From a virus, in IMG/VR virus record IMGVR_UViG_3300025652_000067, positions 1 through 62,028 of that record: a stretch of 62,028 nucleotides of DNA; one strand, 5' to 3'. How positions within the stretch are numbered: position 1 is the first letter of the stretch; each line of letters begins with the position of its first letter. Below the pieces are notes generated by a model that saw only the letters and a program-made list of their open reading frames with translations, did not search any database and was not told the origin of the DNA. Positions 28,646-39,032 of this stretch are shown piece by piece. The position numbers and the translations under genes were made by a program.

Positions 28646-28940
28646 GGTAGAAGATTTATTTATTGAAAACATAAGAAATTTTGGAATCAAAAGAGCCATC
28701 CCTATTTCCAGATACCTAGAAGACATGATCAATCAAGTTGAGGTGGATGATCAAGAACAAATTATTGCAGGCGCTTTAAAAATTAAATCAGAAATATTAT
28801 ATTTTGAGATAGAATTTTTGAAATATCTACCAAATTCACTAATTTTAATAAACATCCGTGAGATAGACGTAAATGATTACTTAGACTATATAAACGCCGG
28901 ATACTATTTACATTATGAGAAAAGCAACCAAACGTTTTAA
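28605..28940 (+). CDS. Early protein, unknown function
   Basis: 111 residues if started at the ATG at 28605, which overlaps the nuclease gene by 41 bases. A later non-ATG start is possible. EEKNVEVEDLFIENIRNFGI, RAIPISRYLEDMINQVEVDD and SLILINIREIDVNDYLDYIN. Acidic, helical. No domain recognised. Next gene overlaps by 26 bases. Confidence 0.55.
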   Translation: MGLQSRYIEEKNVEVEDLFIENIRNFGIKRAIPISRYLEDMINQVEVDDQEQIIAGALKIKSEILYFEIEFLKYLPNSLILINIREIDVNDYLDYINAGYYLHYEKSNQTF

Positions 28941-29283
28941 GATATTAGATTTATATAAAGAGGATCCTAAAATGCCTATACAAAATATATGCGCCTTAAC
29001 AAATAGCTCTGAGTATTATGTTAAAGGAGTCATAGGTGACTATCACACACAAAACGTAGCTTATTATGATATATGTATGTCTTCAAGTCTTAGTGATGAT
29101 AATACCTTTTATCTTTTTTCAGACAATGGTTCGGAAAAAACAATTAAAATAAAACAAAAAACAGTTTTTACTGACGATGATTTAACACAATTAGAGAAGT
29201 TTTACATTACAACCAACCTCGGCATCAAAGAATTTGCAAAATATTCTTCTATTTTTTGTGTTTTAATCACATTATTTTATTAA
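28915..29283 (+). CDS. Possible HTH-containing small protein
   Basis: 122 residues. The N-terminal RFKILDLYKEDPKMPIQNIC, ALTNSSEYYVKGVIGDYH resembles a helix-turn-helix that opens regulators. The remainder is polar (SSSLSDDNTFYLFSDNGSEK) and the last 20 residues are hydrophobic (YSSIFCVLITLFY), perhaps a membrane tail. Not assigned to a family. Confidence 0.55.
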   Translation: MRKATKRFKILDLYKEDPKMPIQNICALTNSSEYYVKGVIGDYHTQNVAYYDICMSSSLSDDNTFYLFSDNGSEKTIKIKQKTVFTDDDLTQLEKFYITTNLGIKEFAKYSSIFCVLITLFY

Positions 29284-29358
29284 CTTACATATCTAACACT
29301 TAGCAAAACACATATTAAATCGGGAAATTACTATTGTTTCATTATGGACGTAGATTAA

Positions 29359-29547
29359 ATGACCTTTAATAATCCTTCAAAAGTTAACTTTACTTACATC
29401 AATAAGTTGATGGAGGAAATTCACGACCACTCTGACGAAATTTACGAATCACTTGCTGATCAAGATTATATAACCTTGGATCACAACATTACCTCCTTGA
29501 TTCAACTACTCAAACAAACCCAATTAAACTACCAGGATGAAATCTAA
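29359..29547 (+). CDS. 62-residue acidic helical protein
   Basis: Product MTFNNPSKVNFTYINKLMEE, IHDHSDEIYESLADQDYITL, DHNITSLIQLLKQTQLNYQD then EI. Alpha-helical, acidic. The next gene overlaps its stop by 11 bases. Unknown role, probably an accessory of the phosphoesterase gene that follows. Confidence 0.6.
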   Translation: MTFNNPSKVNFTYINKLMEEIHDHSDEIYESLADQDYITLDHNITSLIQLLKQTQLNYQDEI

Positions 29548-30655
29548 ATCTGATAAAAAAACCTATGGTAGAAGGCTACGTCTTTCACCACAAGAAGAAG
29601 AACTGATACTTGAATATCGATCAAACGCATTTATAAATGTAAATGAAAACGAAAACTCTGAGTTATCTAAACATCTTCATGAAAGGGGTATAGATCCAGA
29701 GTCAGTAGTAAGCGTAAAACACTGGCAGAGCGCATCAGGTGAGTATAGATTTTCTATAGTTACAAAGGATGACTATGGTTTAGATGAGGGTCAGATGATG
29801 AAGAATGTAAATAAATTTATTCATGATCATGCGCCTACATATAAAAGTATTAGAAGATCTAAAAGCAAGGATCCTCATTTATTAGTTATAAATCCAGCTG
29901 ATATACACATTGGTAAGTATGCACAAGAAGTTGAGACTGGTGAAGAATATAATACTGATGTTGCGTGTGAAAGAGTTATTGATGGTATAAAAGGATTGCT
30001 TGCTAAATCAATTGGATTTGACATAGATAAAATATTATTCTGTATTGGTAATGACGTGCTTCATGTAGATAATGTATATAACACCACAACCAAAGGTACA
30101 AGGCAAGACACGGATGGCAAGTGGTGGGAGCATTATGAAATAGCTTTGAAGTTATATGTGAAGTGTATTGAAATGCTTAGAGCTATTGCGCCTGTCGACG
30201 TGGTGCATAGTATGAGTAATCATGATTATCAATCCGGTTTTCATTTAGCTCATACATTACAAGCATGGTTTAGAAAGGCTAAGGATATTAAGTTTGATAT
30301 AACAGTAAACCACAGAAAATATTATCAGTATGGTAATTCTTTGATTGGATTAGAGCATGGGGATGGCGCTAAACTTTCTGATCTACCTTTATTAATGGCT
30401 CAAGAAAAACCTATGATGTGGGCACAAGCTAAAAGAAGATACTGGTATTTACATCATTTGCACCACAAAGTAAAACACAAATGGTTAGACGGAAAAGATT
30501 TTGTAGGTGTAACTGTAGAGTATTTAAGAAGTCCTTCGTCTGCAGATAGCTGGCATAGTAGAAAAGGATATACTGGATCTCCCAAGGCTGTTGAAGGATT
30601 CGTTCACCACCTAGAGCACGGACAAGTAGCTAGACTTACTCATTATTTTCACTAA
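29537..30655 (+). CDS. Calcineurin-like metallophosphoesterase
   Basis: 372 residues. The metal-binding motifs appear in order: NPADIHIGK (D-x-H), FCIGNDVLHVDN (G-N-D), SMSNHDYQSG (N-H-D), GLEHGDGAK (H) and LHHLHHK (H-x-H-like). An N-terminal part of about 110 residues precedes the enzyme core. Such phage enzymes are probably DNA nucleases or repair factors of the SbcD/Mre11 style, but substrate is unknown. Last gene of the plus-strand block. Its end overlaps the 2225-residue gene tail to tail by 20 bases. Confidence 0.85.
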   Translation: MKSKSDKKTYGRRLRLSPQEEELILEYRSNAFINVNENENSELSKHLHERGIDPESVVSVKHWQSASGEYRFSIVTKDDYGLDEGQMMKNVNKFIHDHAPTYKSIRRSKSKDPHLLVINPADIHIGKYAQEVETGEEYNTDVACERVIDGIKGLLAKSIGFDIDKILFCIGNDVLHVDNVYNTTTKGTRQDTDGKWWEHYEIALKLYVKCIEMLRAIAPVDVVHSMSNHDYQSGFHLAHTLQAWFRKAKDIKFDITVNHRKYYQYGNSLIGLEHGDGAKLSDLPLLMAQEKPMMWAQAKRRYWYLHHLHHKVKHKWLDGKDFVGVTVEYLRSPSSADSWHSRKGYTGSPKAVEGFVHHLEHGQVARLTHYFH

Positions 30656-33600
30656 CCTCAACCGGATTATTTTTTGTAGAATATCTTTTAAATAGTTTTA
30701 AGAAGGCTTCATTAAAGCTATCCACTATTTTATCCTCTGCTGCTTCAATTCTTTTAATAGTTTCAAACTGTTCTGGAGTTCCTCCCTCTTTATCTATTTT
30801 TTCTCTAAGTATTTTTTTTAAGTTTCTGAAATTTTTTAATTCTTTATCATTGTCTCTTACAATATTTAGTAAAGTTTCAGCTTTCCCGTATACTCTTGCA
30901 GGAAAATGAAAATCGCCCTCACCCTTTTGTATATCTTTATATTCTTCATTAAGGGCTGTTAGGTATTCTTTCCTTTCATAGTAAGTAGATATGTCTGCGT
31001 ACCTAGAATTTTCACCAACAAATCTTTTACCCAATTGACCAGCGATTGGAATGTCTTTCCAATCAAATTCTTTTTTAGGTTTCTTTTCAATAAAGGTTTC
31101 ATAAGCTTGCGCCCCACTATCTAATGTAGAAGTGGTCATGTCATATATAACTCCAAGGTATTGTTTCATCAAATAATCAACAGCATCAGGATTTAAATCA
31201 ATTTTCCCTGACCTTCTTTTGCTTCCACCTGTTGCTTCGTTTGCTGCTTGAGCTAAAAATTTGGTAATTTCGTTAACCATCCCAGGTTTGTATTTACCTA
31301 AATACGCGTTAGATATTTGCTGTCCTGGATAAGCTTCATTATATATTTTACCGCCAAAAAAGTTTTGATTTATACTTAATTCATATAAAGGGCGTACAGA
31401 AGATGGTGCTAAATTGGCAATCACACCTTTCAAATCTGACATTTTATTAAAACTAATAGGCGAGAAAGCTTCTAGCATTCCCACTCCCACATTGCTAGCG
31501 CCTTCACCCACTGTTCTTTTGCCGGTTACTCCATCTCCAATCGCAGTTCCTATATTATGAAACACATTATATCCGTAAGGTAAAGGTATTTTTACATACT
31601 TACCTTTTTGATTTGGCAGCATAATAATCATGTTTCGGGTTTTTACGTAGTCTGGTATTTTTTCATAATAGCTAACACCATCTTCATCTTCTTCGTCGTT
31701 ATATCCATTTAGCATTGCTACCATCATAGAAAAATTTGTTAGCATAAATGCTAGTTTTTGAGCGGGATTGAAATCTCTATCTTTCTGACCAGCCCATTCT
31801 AATACCTTACTGCCCTTACCTGGTTGGGTTTTTGTAAGTTTTGTTACTGCCTGTGCAAACCTAACTGTACCGCCCACACTGGCATTAAAAAATAAATACA
31901 AAGCTCTTGGTAATTCTTTGCTACCGCTTTTGTTGAAGTTTACTGTTAAGTTTTTTGCAAGTTGAGCAGCTTCAGCGCTACTCATCCCTCTCTGCCTTGC
32001 TTCTATAAACGCTGCCATTCTTGTAGAATTCTCTGCAGCTATATTTGCTGCATTAATAATTGAAGATAAGCCTCTTGAAAATCTTTTGAAAGTAGTTGGC
32101 TTAGAAACCGCATCAATATCTGCTTTTAATTGGTCTATACTTTTAGAATAACCATACCCTGTCTGGCCCCCATTATCTAAAAATTCTCTGTAATATCTCG
32201 CATACTCTGGATTATATCCCTTGTTTTTTAGTTCTTGATCGGAAAGTAAATTTCCTTTTTCGTCAGTCATCTTGCCTTGATTGTATGCGTAGATAGTTTT
32301 AGGCATTTGTAATGATACTTTAGCTATTTTACCTACTGCCCTACCCATATCCTTACTAAACAAAGGAGCGTCTAATTCAGCCATAGCGTTAAGTAGTCCG
32401 GTTTGAAAATCCCTCATGTAATTTACAGCAATAAACGCAGGAGACAGCGTTGTATATACTTTTCTCATAGTGTTCAGTATCCCCCTATTAATTGCTGCAA
32501 AAGTAGATATTTGCTGTATATTGTTTGGCATCCCTACATTTATAGCTTGCTGCATTGCATCATGAGTAAATTTTATAAAATAATCCTTACCACCTTTAAC
32601 AACTCTTATATAATTTAAATTTTCTTTCATGTCTTTTTCTGACACAGCCCTGTCTACCACCTTTCCATCTTTATTTATAGATTTATAGGTATCAGGTTTG
32701 TCCTCGGTGTATACATTATATAAATCATTATCTGGATTTTCAATCAACATATCTAGCAGGTTAACCAGTACATTATTTTTGCCACCCCTTATAATAGCTC
32801 GCTCTCTTGCTTTCATTATATTCGCAAGAGGACTAGCGGCTTTTGTTTTTCTACCTGTAGCTGTTTTTACTTCCTTCCCTCTAACTGGGAGCGTTCTTCC
32901 ACCCTCACCCATGTTGGTTTGTTTTGATCTATCTACGTCTAGCTGATCAAAGCCTGTTAATGGTACGTAGTTTTGATACTCATTATTTAATAAATTATCA
33001 TATTCGGTTTGAGATAATAAATCTTCGTTCTTTAATATATCCAATGTCTCCCTAGTTTTTACATATATAAAGTCGGCAGCTTGCTCCAGGTCTTGTGTCA
33101 ACCCTTCGCTTTCAAACTTGTCTAAAATTTGTTGAGCCTCAGCATCGGTCATACCAGAGCCCGCATCATTTTCTCCGTCAGTTGCTTTACGAATATGCTC
33201 ATTTCTTTCTACTGCATGTTTTGCATATAAATATTCATCAAGTGTTTCTCTGTCTATATTTTTTTTACTAATCTTATCAAAGAAATTAAACATCTCTGTA
33301 TTAAAGTTGTCAATCTTATTTCTTATTTTACCATAGACTAAATCTTCTGCTACATCAAAGTTTTTATCAACCGGCATTTTTCTACCCAGTTTTTTCTCAA
33401 TAGCTTTCTGTAAGTTTCTTATTGGTCTATACTTATCATAAAGTTTAGTTAGAAGTTTGTCTTTAGACACGCCAATTTTATCAAAGAAATCTAAAAGAGC
33501 CTGACCTTTATTTGTTATATAATTTGTAATAGTTTGACTTGAACTTGGAGCCATGCTTGATTCTGAATCTGATTGGGCTTCGGGATCTAAATCTTCTTCA

Positions 33601-36600
33601 AGCTGCTGTTCTGCTTGAACTTCTTGTTCTGTATCCACCTCACCTCTTTCTACAGCTTCCATTTCTTCTATTTCTCTTGCTTGTCTTTCAGTTTCTGACT
33701 TGGGTTGAGTAATCATATCTTTACCTGCAACCCCTTTAATGTTTCTGGCTGTAGGTTTTAATCCGGTAAGCTCTTGAAACTTTTGTTCTAACGCAACTCT
33801 CTGCTCATTTGTTTGTGTTCTAGTTCTTGCTGGTGCTTTTCTACTAGGATTACTTTTAATAAATTCAATCAGCATATCTTCTGTGATTTCCTGATTATAA
33901 TCTTGACTAAGCTCTTGAGCTATTACATCAAGCCCGGCAGCGTCTGCTTTAAACCACCTACGTTTTATTACAGGTGTCTTAAAGTTTGGATCTCCAAATC
34001 TATCAAAATCAGTTTCTTTTATTGATCTTGATCTAAAATCAGCTTCCCATGGAGCTTCAAGTTCTGTATCTCCTTTTATTGTTTTATCTGTTTGTTGAAG
34101 TTGATTGGCTATTTCAACAGGGTTCTGGCTATTTTCTATAATAAAATCAACAGCTTGATCTCCTTCTATTTCTCCTTCATTAACCATAGTCTCCACATTA
34201 GAATCTACTCCTGTGAATTGCATAGCATCCATGTATTCATTGAAAAATTTTGGCGTTGCTGTTTTTTTATTACCTGTTTTTTTATTGGTTGCAATAACTT
34301 CACCTTCTACCAACTCTAATTCTACATTAGGATTAGATGATTGAAGCACTCCGGTAAACCCTTGGTCTTCAAACTTTAATTGATTGATTCGTTTTCTTGC
34401 AGCCTTCTTATCTGCAACCTCTTCATTTACAACTCTTCCTCCTTGGTTGTAAGATATAGAAGTTGGCCTCCCAGCTACATCATTAATTCTAAAATCTGTT
34501 CTTACTTCCTCCTGCGTCGTCGTGTCGAGGTCACTGTCAGCTTCGGTTTCACTCTCTCCGGTAGGTTGCTGAACCTCACTGGATACTCCTTCAACCACTT
34601 CCTCAGTAGTTGTGGATTGGTCTGGGCTAGTTTGCGCCACTGCGCTCGGCTTCGTACTGGCATTTTCTTGGTTTTTATATTGTTGTTCTACTTCTTCTTT
34701 ATCTTTTGTAGCTAATAATTCTATCTGACTATCAACCGCGTTAATCTTTTTATCTATATCTTCTTTTAATGGGCCTTCTAGTCCTTTTCTTTGCTCCATT
34801 AATTTTCTTCTTCTGTTTAATAAATCAGCCATTGGCTCTTTATTTTCAGCCATTTGAACAGTGCCTTGTGTTTGATTGTTGGCAGCATTCATATTATAAA
34901 TTTCATTAAAAACATTTTCTGCTTGACTCTCTTCAAGCAATCCTTCTTTTCTCAAAGATTCTAAACGCTTCTTTATATCTTCCTGTGTAAAGTTTTGTGA
35001 TATGTAATCTATAGTTTGAGCTCGGTCTTTACTGCTAATTAATTGTTTACCACCTAAACCTGTGGTGGCACCTACAGTTAACAACATAACCTCTTCTATC
35101 TCTCCACGTTTAACTTTAGCGTCTCTTACCTCAGAACCTACGTACTCATTCATTAAATAATTAACTCCTTTTTCAGAAAGATATACAGGAATTTCCTCGA
35201 TAAAAACTTCTTTTAAATTTTCTTTAAGCAGGTCGTTTGCCTTTCTTTTTAATTCCGCGCTGTTGAATTTTTTAGGATCTTTTATAACGAGGTTGTATAA
35301 TTGTTTTCTTACCCCACCTAAACCTGTTAATAGTTTTTGGTTGCTACCTGCTAGCCCTGCAAATAATCCATCGAATGTAGATATAGTATGACCAAACACC
35401 ATAGCTCTTTCTAAAGCGTCTTCTTCAGTAAAACCTTTTTTCATCAAATCATCTTTGATGCTTTGTACATTGTTAGTCATAGAGGCAGTGTATGAGGCTA
35501 GTCCCATGCCAGCATATCCAGCTTTCTTTCCTTTCATGCCTAAGTTCATTAGCTTGTTGCTAAATATTCGCCCGCTTCTAATTAATCCATACATATAAGC
35601 AACAGTTCCAGCTACTTTTGGCAATGCAGCTCTCCCTACTGTTTCAGTTTCAATATCTGACTCCGGAATATTTGAAGCATATTTTCGTATATTATTCATG
35701 TCGTCAGGAGAAATAATACCCGTCATCTCTACCCCGGTTTTTTGATCATACACTACGCTGTTTTCATCTACAAAATATAATTCCCCTTTATATTCAACAG
35801 GTTTTCCTTGGAGAACCAACTTTCTTTCTACTTGGCCTTGTTCCCCTCTTTTGTAGTCCTCCATATTATCTCTAATATTTTGACTTAGTCCTGCCCAAAT
35901 ACCTTTATTATCTCCCCCTAATACTGAAAAAAATTCATCAGCTAATTCAGGTATGTAGTTTATAATCCCATTGCCTAAGTTTCCTATCCCATATATACTT
36001 TCTTTTAACACTTCACTAATCTGTGATCCGGCCTCATCAACTAAATTTCCTCTAGCAGCATCGTAAACTTTTTTCTTTTTTAAAATTTGTGCTGTACCCT
36101 CAGCTGAAAGATGTTCTTTGTAGTTAGGAAAGTATTCATCTAAATTCATCATTTGACCAAGGTTGGTGTTAATGATTGAATCATATTTATCTATTTCAGC
36201 TTGAAGTGTTTTGTATTCTGCAGGATCCTCTGTTCTTTTTAATTGTGCTTCTAAATAAGATTTATCTTTAAGAAGCGATTCAAGTTTGTTTTTTTTAAAC
36301 ATCATTGCTCTTTGATACTGCTCCTCTTCTCTTTTCGCTTTTCTTTGAACCTCATTGGCTTTAATTTGATTTTCCTCACCAAAAAATCTACCAAGACCAA
36401 AGTTATCTATCGCTCTTAAAAATCTATATCCACCTGTTTCTTTTCTATAATTCTTTCTTACAAAGTCAATGTATTCTTTTTTATCTACACCCATTCTTTT
36501 TAGGGTGCTGTCATCTATATCTGCACCATACTGAGTTATTAATTCATTAATACTTTCTTCAGAAGCATCTAAGTTTGGTGCGGTTACATAATTTAATGTA

Positions 36601-37313
36601 GCTGAATTTATATCTATTTGCTTACCTATAGATATATCTTTGTCTTCTATTAAGCTTTCTGCTAGTTGATATGTTTTTGTGCCGGGAGCATGAAACACTC
36701 CGTTTAAAGTTACACCATCTTCTGTAAAATTTTCTTCAATAAGTTCTACAGCGGTTTTGCCTACAGCTATGTTTGAAACGTCCAAGCCCTGAAACTGAGG
36801 ATCAGTCATATCGTTTAATGGATTTGTACTTCCATTTAAAACTGCCGTGGCAAAACTATTTTTTTGATTATCACTTAAATTGTAGTAGCCTTGCTGATAT
36901 AATGGGTTGGTTTGATTAGAGGATTGATTGGAAAGCACACCTTTAGATGCTTCATCATCTGAAAGCGGAACAATATTTTCAGTTACATTGAGAGCTGTAA
37001 TTTGTTCAACCTCTGGTGTGGGTAGAACTGAAGATGCCGATTGCCCAGCGGCGATTCGATCTTCCTGTGTAGATGACTCCGTAACTTCCTCTTCTGAAAT
37101 AAAATCGGATTCGTCTTTTTTTTTTAAACCTAAGTTATTTGACCAAGTAGAAAAATCACTAGTTGTTAAATCTTGATTTACTAAATATTCGTGAATATTT
37201 GATTGCACGTTTTCATCGGATTGAAAATTAGTGTTCCAAGTTTCAAAATCATTTGTAGTTAACCCAGCTTGAGTTAAGTTATTCCATATATTTTTTAATC
37301 TTTCTTCGTTCAT
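30636..37313 (-). CDS. Giant internal virion/polyvalent protein (2225 residues)
   Basis: The N-terminus holds two similar about 30-residue units (NLTQAGLTTNDFETWNTNF and LVNQDLTTSDFSTWSNNLG). Long charged helices and low-complexity Glu/Gln/Ser stretches follow (about 860-960 and 1190-1260). Near residues 1760-1830 lies AAENSTRMAAFIEARQRGMS, AAQLAKNLTVNFNKSGSK and LYLFFNASVGGTVR, the signature of a large-polyvalent-protein-associated domain (LPD38-like). Such proteins are packaged and injected with the DNA. It is the last gene of the assembly operon, after two other internal-protein candidates. Confidence 0.75.
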   Translation of the reverse strand: MNEERLKNIWNNLTQAGLTTNDFETWNTNFQSDENVQSNIHEYLVNQDLTTSDFSTWSNNLGLKKKDESDFISEEEVTESSTQEDRIAAGQSASSVLPTPEVEQITALNVTENIVPLSDDEASKGVLSNQSSNQTNPLYQQGYYNLSDNQKNSFATAVLNGSTNPLNDMTDPQFQGLDVSNIAVGKTAVELIEENFTEDGVTLNGVFHAPGTKTYQLAESLIEDKDISIGKQIDINSATLNYVTAPNLDASEESINELITQYGADIDDSTLKRMGVDKKEYIDFVRKNYRKETGGYRFLRAIDNFGLGRFFGEENQIKANEVQRKAKREEEQYQRAMMFKKNKLESLLKDKSYLEAQLKRTEDPAEYKTLQAEIDKYDSIINTNLGQMMNLDEYFPNYKEHLSAEGTAQILKKKKVYDAARGNLVDEAGSQISEVLKESIYGIGNLGNGIINYIPELADEFFSVLGGDNKGIWAGLSQNIRDNMEDYKRGEQGQVERKLVLQGKPVEYKGELYFVDENSVVYDQKTGVEMTGIISPDDMNNIRKYASNIPESDIETETVGRAALPKVAGTVAYMYGLIRSGRIFSNKLMNLGMKGKKAGYAGMGLASYTASMTNNVQSIKDDLMKKGFTEEDALERAMVFGHTISTFDGLFAGLAGSNQKLLTGLGGVRKQLYNLVIKDPKKFNSAELKRKANDLLKENLKEVFIEEIPVYLSEKGVNYLMNEYVGSEVRDAKVKRGEIEEVMLLTVGATTGLGGKQLISSKDRAQTIDYISQNFTQEDIKKRLESLRKEGLLEESQAENVFNEIYNMNAANNQTQGTVQMAENKEPMADLLNRRRKLMEQRKGLEGPLKEDIDKKINAVDSQIELLATKDKEEVEQQYKNQENASTKPSAVAQTSPDQSTTTEEVVEGVSSEVQQPTGESETEADSDLDTTTQEEVRTDFRINDVAGRPTSISYNQGGRVVNEEVADKKAARKRINQLKFEDQGFTGVLQSSNPNVELELVEGEVIATNKKTGNKKTATPKFFNEYMDAMQFTGVDSNVETMVNEGEIEGDQAVDFIIENSQNPVEIANQLQQTDKTIKGDTELEAPWEADFRSRSIKETDFDRFGDPNFKTPVIKRRWFKADAAGLDVIAQELSQDYNQEITEDMLIEFIKSNPSRKAPARTRTQTNEQRVALEQKFQELTGLKPTARNIKGVAGKDMITQPKSETERQAREIEEMEAVERGEVDTEQEVQAEQQLEEDLDPEAQSDSESSMAPSSSQTITNYITNKGQALLDFFDKIGVSKDKLLTKLYDKYRPIRNLQKAIEKKLGRKMPVDKNFDVAEDLVYGKIRNKIDNFNTEMFNFFDKISKKNIDRETLDEYLYAKHAVERNEHIRKATDGENDAGSGMTDAEAQQILDKFESEGLTQDLEQAADFIYVKTRETLDILKNEDLLSQTEYDNLLNNEYQNYVPLTGFDQLDVDRSKQTNMGEGGRTLPVRGKEVKTATGRKTKAASPLANIMKARERAIIRGGKNNVLVNLLDMLIENPDNDLYNVYTEDKPDTYKSINKDGKVVDRAVSEKDMKENLNYIRVVKGGKDYFIKFTHDAMQQAINVGMPNNIQQISTFAAINRGILNTMRKVYTTLSPAFIAVNYMRDFQTGLLNAMAELDAPLFSKDMGRAVGKIAKVSLQMPKTIYAYNQGKMTDEKGNLLSDQELKNKGYNPEYARYYREFLDNGGQTGYGYSKSIDQLKADIDAVSKPTTFKRFSRGLSSIINAANIAAENSTRMAAFIEARQRGMSSAEAAQLAKNLTVNFNKSGSKELPRALYLFFNASVGGTVRFAQAVTKLTKTQPGKGSKVLEWAGQKDRDFNPAQKLAFMLTNFSMMVAMLNGYNDEEDEDGVSYYEKIPDYVKTRNMIIMLPNQKGKYVKIPLPYGYNVFHNIGTAIGDGVTGKRTVGEGASNVGVGMLEAFSPISFNKMSDLKGVIANLAPSSVRPLYELSINQNFFGGKIYNEAYPGQQISNAYLGKYKPGMVNEITKFLAQAANEATGGSKRRSGKIDLNPDAVDYLMKQYLGVIYDMTTSTLDSGAQAYETFIEKKPKKEFDWKDIPIAGQLGKRFVGENSRYADISTYYERKEYLTALNEEYKDIQKGEGDFHFPARVYGKAETLLNIVRDNDKELKNFRNLKKILREKIDKEGGTPEQFETIKRIEAAEDKIVDSFNEAFLKLFKRYSTKNNPVEVSENNE

Positions 37314-39031
37314 TATCCGAATGGGTTGTCGCCACCACCTGCGCCACTTGCCACTGGCTTAGCAGTTTTTGACCTTTTAATTTCATCTTGAATTGCTTTT
37401 AGAAGTCCTGCGCCACCCGCCTGCACTGGATCACCTAAATCTACAGTTGTGTTATTAGGTAATTTTAATATTAAATTTTCACCTGAAACCTCTACACTAA
37501 ATCCACCCTCTCTAATAAGAGCGTCATTTATCGATCTCGCTACCGCATTCTGTACACTTCCTTCTCTAGCACCTGGCTCTATCTTACCTAACTTAGTTAA
37601 GCTTTCGCTAACAGTAGTTAGCACTTCATCGGAAAATGCAAAATCATCTGAAGTTCTTTGCTCGTTAATATCATAATCATCACTTCTTCCAAGTTGTCTT
37701 TTGAAGTTGGCTCTTGCGGTTTCATCAAGTGTGTTTGTGTATTTTGATTTTACCTTAGCTAATTCATCTGCGTCTAATTGACCTGTGATAATAGGAAGTA
37801 ATCTATCTATAATTTGTTCAGGAGATTTGATTGAATCTTCATCTTGCCAAGTTATCTTTTGAGTTGGGCTTCCTGCTAATTTAATTCTAATTCCGTCAGC
37901 ATCCGATTCGAATGCAGTTATTTCAGGATAGTTTTGAAATAAAAATTGTTTTGCTCTATTTCGTTTTACTTTATCATTAGATAATACATCTCCTAAATAA
38001 CCATATACATTTCCTATTTTATCTATTTTTGATTTACTTGCTTTATCGGCAGATGTTTCAGTACCACCTGGAGTTTCTTTATAGTCCAGTTGCACATTAA
38101 TAGCTTTTTCTAATATACCCTTAGCAGTATCTCGGTGTTTGTTTAAAGAATCTTTATCAGGCTGAAGCATCCCATTAGAATCTGCTTTTACTAATATTGT
38201 ATTCTCGTTTGCTTCATCAGGATTTTCTGTTAATTCGTATCCGTTCTGAGTAAGTATACTTAAAAAATCTCTACCTGTTCCTTGATTAAGAACACCTTCT
38301 ATAAATGTATCTCTGGCTTTTGAAAATTCTGGCTGCCTAGCTATATCTTCTATCGTCATATTCGGATAAGCTTTTTTATATGTTCCTAATGTAGATGAAA
38401 AACTTTTAGCGCCTTCTATTATATTATAGTTTTTAGGAATATCTTTTTGCCTAGCATTCATATTGGTAAAGCCAATCAATTGACCCTCACCAGTTTGTGA
38501 ATATAATCTACCATCTGTGTTGATTACTAATCTACTTTTCTGAATATCTGTAGCGCTTTGTAGTTTATCAAAACTAAGCATGCCTAGCTTTGAAGTATCA
38601 CCTGCATTCGCTGCTTTCATAGCCTCTGCATAATCTGTATTGAAAGTTTCAGCCGCAGCTTGAAAAGAATTCCAGTCATCTTGAAGTAATTGCTGGCTTC
38701 TTGTATAAGAGTTTGGATCTAACTTACCTTGCTTTAACAGTTTGTTTTGCATCAGCATGTAATCTTTAACCTGCTTTGATCCATCTAATACATATCCGTT
38801 AAACGTATTGTTTCCTCCTGCTTGGTAATCTCTAAGATCTGTAAGTAGCTCATCCGTTTTTGTTTGGATGTCGTCTCGTTTTTTTTGTTTCTCAGACTGA
38901 ATAGTTTGTAGTTCATCTACAATATCACCTGTAATCTGCGCCCAGTCTACTGGAACAAATTGCTCACCGGAATCAAACATACCGGTAAATCTATTGCCAC
39001 CTCGGTTGTAATAAGTTTTATTGCTTGCCAT
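37313..39031 (-). CDS. Internal virion protein candidate (572 residues)
   Basis: MASNKTYYNRGGNRFTGMFD, then QSEKQKKRDDIQTKTDELL, with extended helical and low-hydrophobic composition and a Gly/Ala-rich end (KPVASGAGGGDNPFG). No enzyme motif seen. It lies between the Ala-rich protein and the giant polyvalent protein, with starts and stops touching (1 base), as with ejected core proteins of short-tailed phages. The assignment is by context. Confidence 0.6.
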   Translation of the reverse strand: MASNKTYYNRGGNRFTGMFDSGEQFVPVDWAQITGDIVDELQTIQSEKQKKRDDIQTKTDELLTDLRDYQAGGNNTFNGYVLDGSKQVKDYMLMQNKLLKQGKLDPNSYTRSQQLLQDDWNSFQAAAETFNTDYAEAMKAANAGDTSKLGMLSFDKLQSATDIQKSRLVINTDGRLYSQTGEGQLIGFTNMNARQKDIPKNYNIIEGAKSFSSTLGTYKKAYPNMTIEDIARQPEFSKARDTFIEGVLNQGTGRDFLSILTQNGYELTENPDEANENTILVKADSNGMLQPDKDSLNKHRDTAKGILEKAINVQLDYKETPGGTETSADKASKSKIDKIGNVYGYLGDVLSNDKVKRNRAKQFLFQNYPEITAFESDADGIRIKLAGSPTQKITWQDEDSIKSPEQIIDRLLPIITGQLDADELAKVKSKYTNTLDETARANFKRQLGRSDDYDINEQRTSDDFAFSDEVLTTVSESLTKLGKIEPGAREGSVQNAVARSINDALIREGGFSVEVSGENLILKLPNNTTVDLGDPVQAGGAGLLKAIQDEIKRSKTAKPVASGAGGGDNPFG

Positions 39032-39032
39032 A

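Noticed and set aside
34380-34715. Plus-strand ORF of 111 codons inside the giant virion gene
   Set aside because: Lies opposite a low-complexity Glu/Thr/Ser coding stretch, whose complement stays open by composition; no supporting signals.
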